Below, piece by piece: positions 63,592 through 64,000 of a stretch of DNA of 64,000 nt (positions are counted from its first letter, which is position 1; each line of letters starts with the position of its first letter). Source of the DNA: Bedellia somnulentella (taxonomy: Eukaryota; Arthropoda; Insecta; Lepidoptera; Bedelliidae); the NCBI GenBank assembly GCA_963576735.1, contig OY755181.1, positions 16,691,261 through 16,755,260 on the forward strand, in the 5' to 3' direction. A model generated the notes under the pieces. It was not told where the DNA came from, did not search any database, and saw nothing but the letters and a program-made list of their open reading frames with translations. The translations under genes were made by a program, and so were the position numbers.

Positions 63592-63907
63592 AGAGGAATA
63601 TCCCTAAGGGGTTGGCAGAGGTACTTGTGAACATCACGTGACATTGTCATCAGGTGTTCAGAGTACCCACGTTGTGCTTAGACGATGTACTCACGTGATT
63701 AGGCCACGTACTTAGACCTATCGCCGTTTTGTCCGAATACACTGTAGGTTTCCTCTCGATGTTTTCCGTCACCGTTAACAACCACATGATAAATTAATCA
63801 CACATATTTCTTTAGAAAAGAAAAATCGGTGTAGGCCTGACCCGGGATTAGAACACTAGACGTTTGCACGATGTTTGCAGCGGTGTTCTACCCACTGAGC
63901 TTTAGTG
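63592..63907 (-). mobile_element. SINE family S1 adjoining the PPAN exon 9 donor
   Basis: The SINE's 3' end lies only about 6 bp after the exon 9 end at 63585, and its tRNA head is at about 63890-63907. It is somewhat diverged, with a short internal duplication near GCACGATGTTTGCAGC. Confidence 0.8.
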
Positions 63908-64000
63908 TACAATACTTTTATTTTGTGCTATTGTCCTAGCAGTATGCACTGTCTACATAAGACATACTAAATGGTCAAAAGGATGTAAGACACGCATCTG

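Overview
The window looks like AT-rich insect nuclear DNA, most likely from a lepidopteran. The host genes have short spliced exons in long introns filled with mobile DNA. The elements include an env-bearing Ty3/gypsy element, a gypsy copy with a CsRn1/Kabuki-type primer site, a TED/17.6-like errantivirus remnant, I-type and CR1/L2-type LINEs, tRNA-derived SINEs and many foldback or TIR MITEs. The species assignment is inference; no rRNA, mitochondrial or diagnostic single-copy marker was used.

Three host genes can be modelled with every splice phase consistent. (1) On the minus strand, 21212 to 15110: a five-exon RING plus C2H2 zinc-finger protein of 480 aa. (2) On the plus strand, 35953 to 40598: five-exon elongin B, 119 aa. 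(3) On the plus strand, from 46931 past the right edge: the Brix-domain ribosome-biogenesis protein PPAN (Peter Pan / SSF1), nine exons seen, truncated by the window end. PPAN intron 1 is 9.3 kb and holds an antisense CR1/L2-like LINE.

Layout. 1-4141: interspersed repeats, two TIR-like elements, a GACA microsatellite and a possible membrane-protein exon. 4142-12621: an 8.5-kb gypsy element with apparently identical 278-bp LTRs, a 4-bp target duplication, gag, pol and env. It is intact except for one in-frame stop in integrase. 12626-14984: no recognisable gene. 15110-21212: zinc-finger gene. 22069-28370: an older, deleted gypsy copy with a 2.4-kb TIR element nested in its integrase. 28651-29378: a short errantivirus-like remnant on the minus strand. 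29738-30444: a hAT MITE with an 8-bp duplication. 30464-35467: a full-length I-type LINE with both ORFs open and a 12-bp duplication. 35953-40598: elongin B with tRNA-like repeats in its last intron. 40640-46930: AT-rich DNA with foldback elements and a SINE split by one of them. 46931-64000: PPAN with LINE, SINE and MITE insertions.

The most interesting signals concern expression of the transposons. The gypsy element has a -1 frameshift heptamer overlapping the gag stop, a 66-bp repeat array at the start of pol, and a leader ATG plus splice donor whose phase matches a splice acceptor upstream of env. That splice would supply the signal peptide env otherwise lacks. The I-type LINE couples its ORFs through a UAAUG stop-start. 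In PPAN, a decayed second copy of exon 6 lies just downstream of exon 6.
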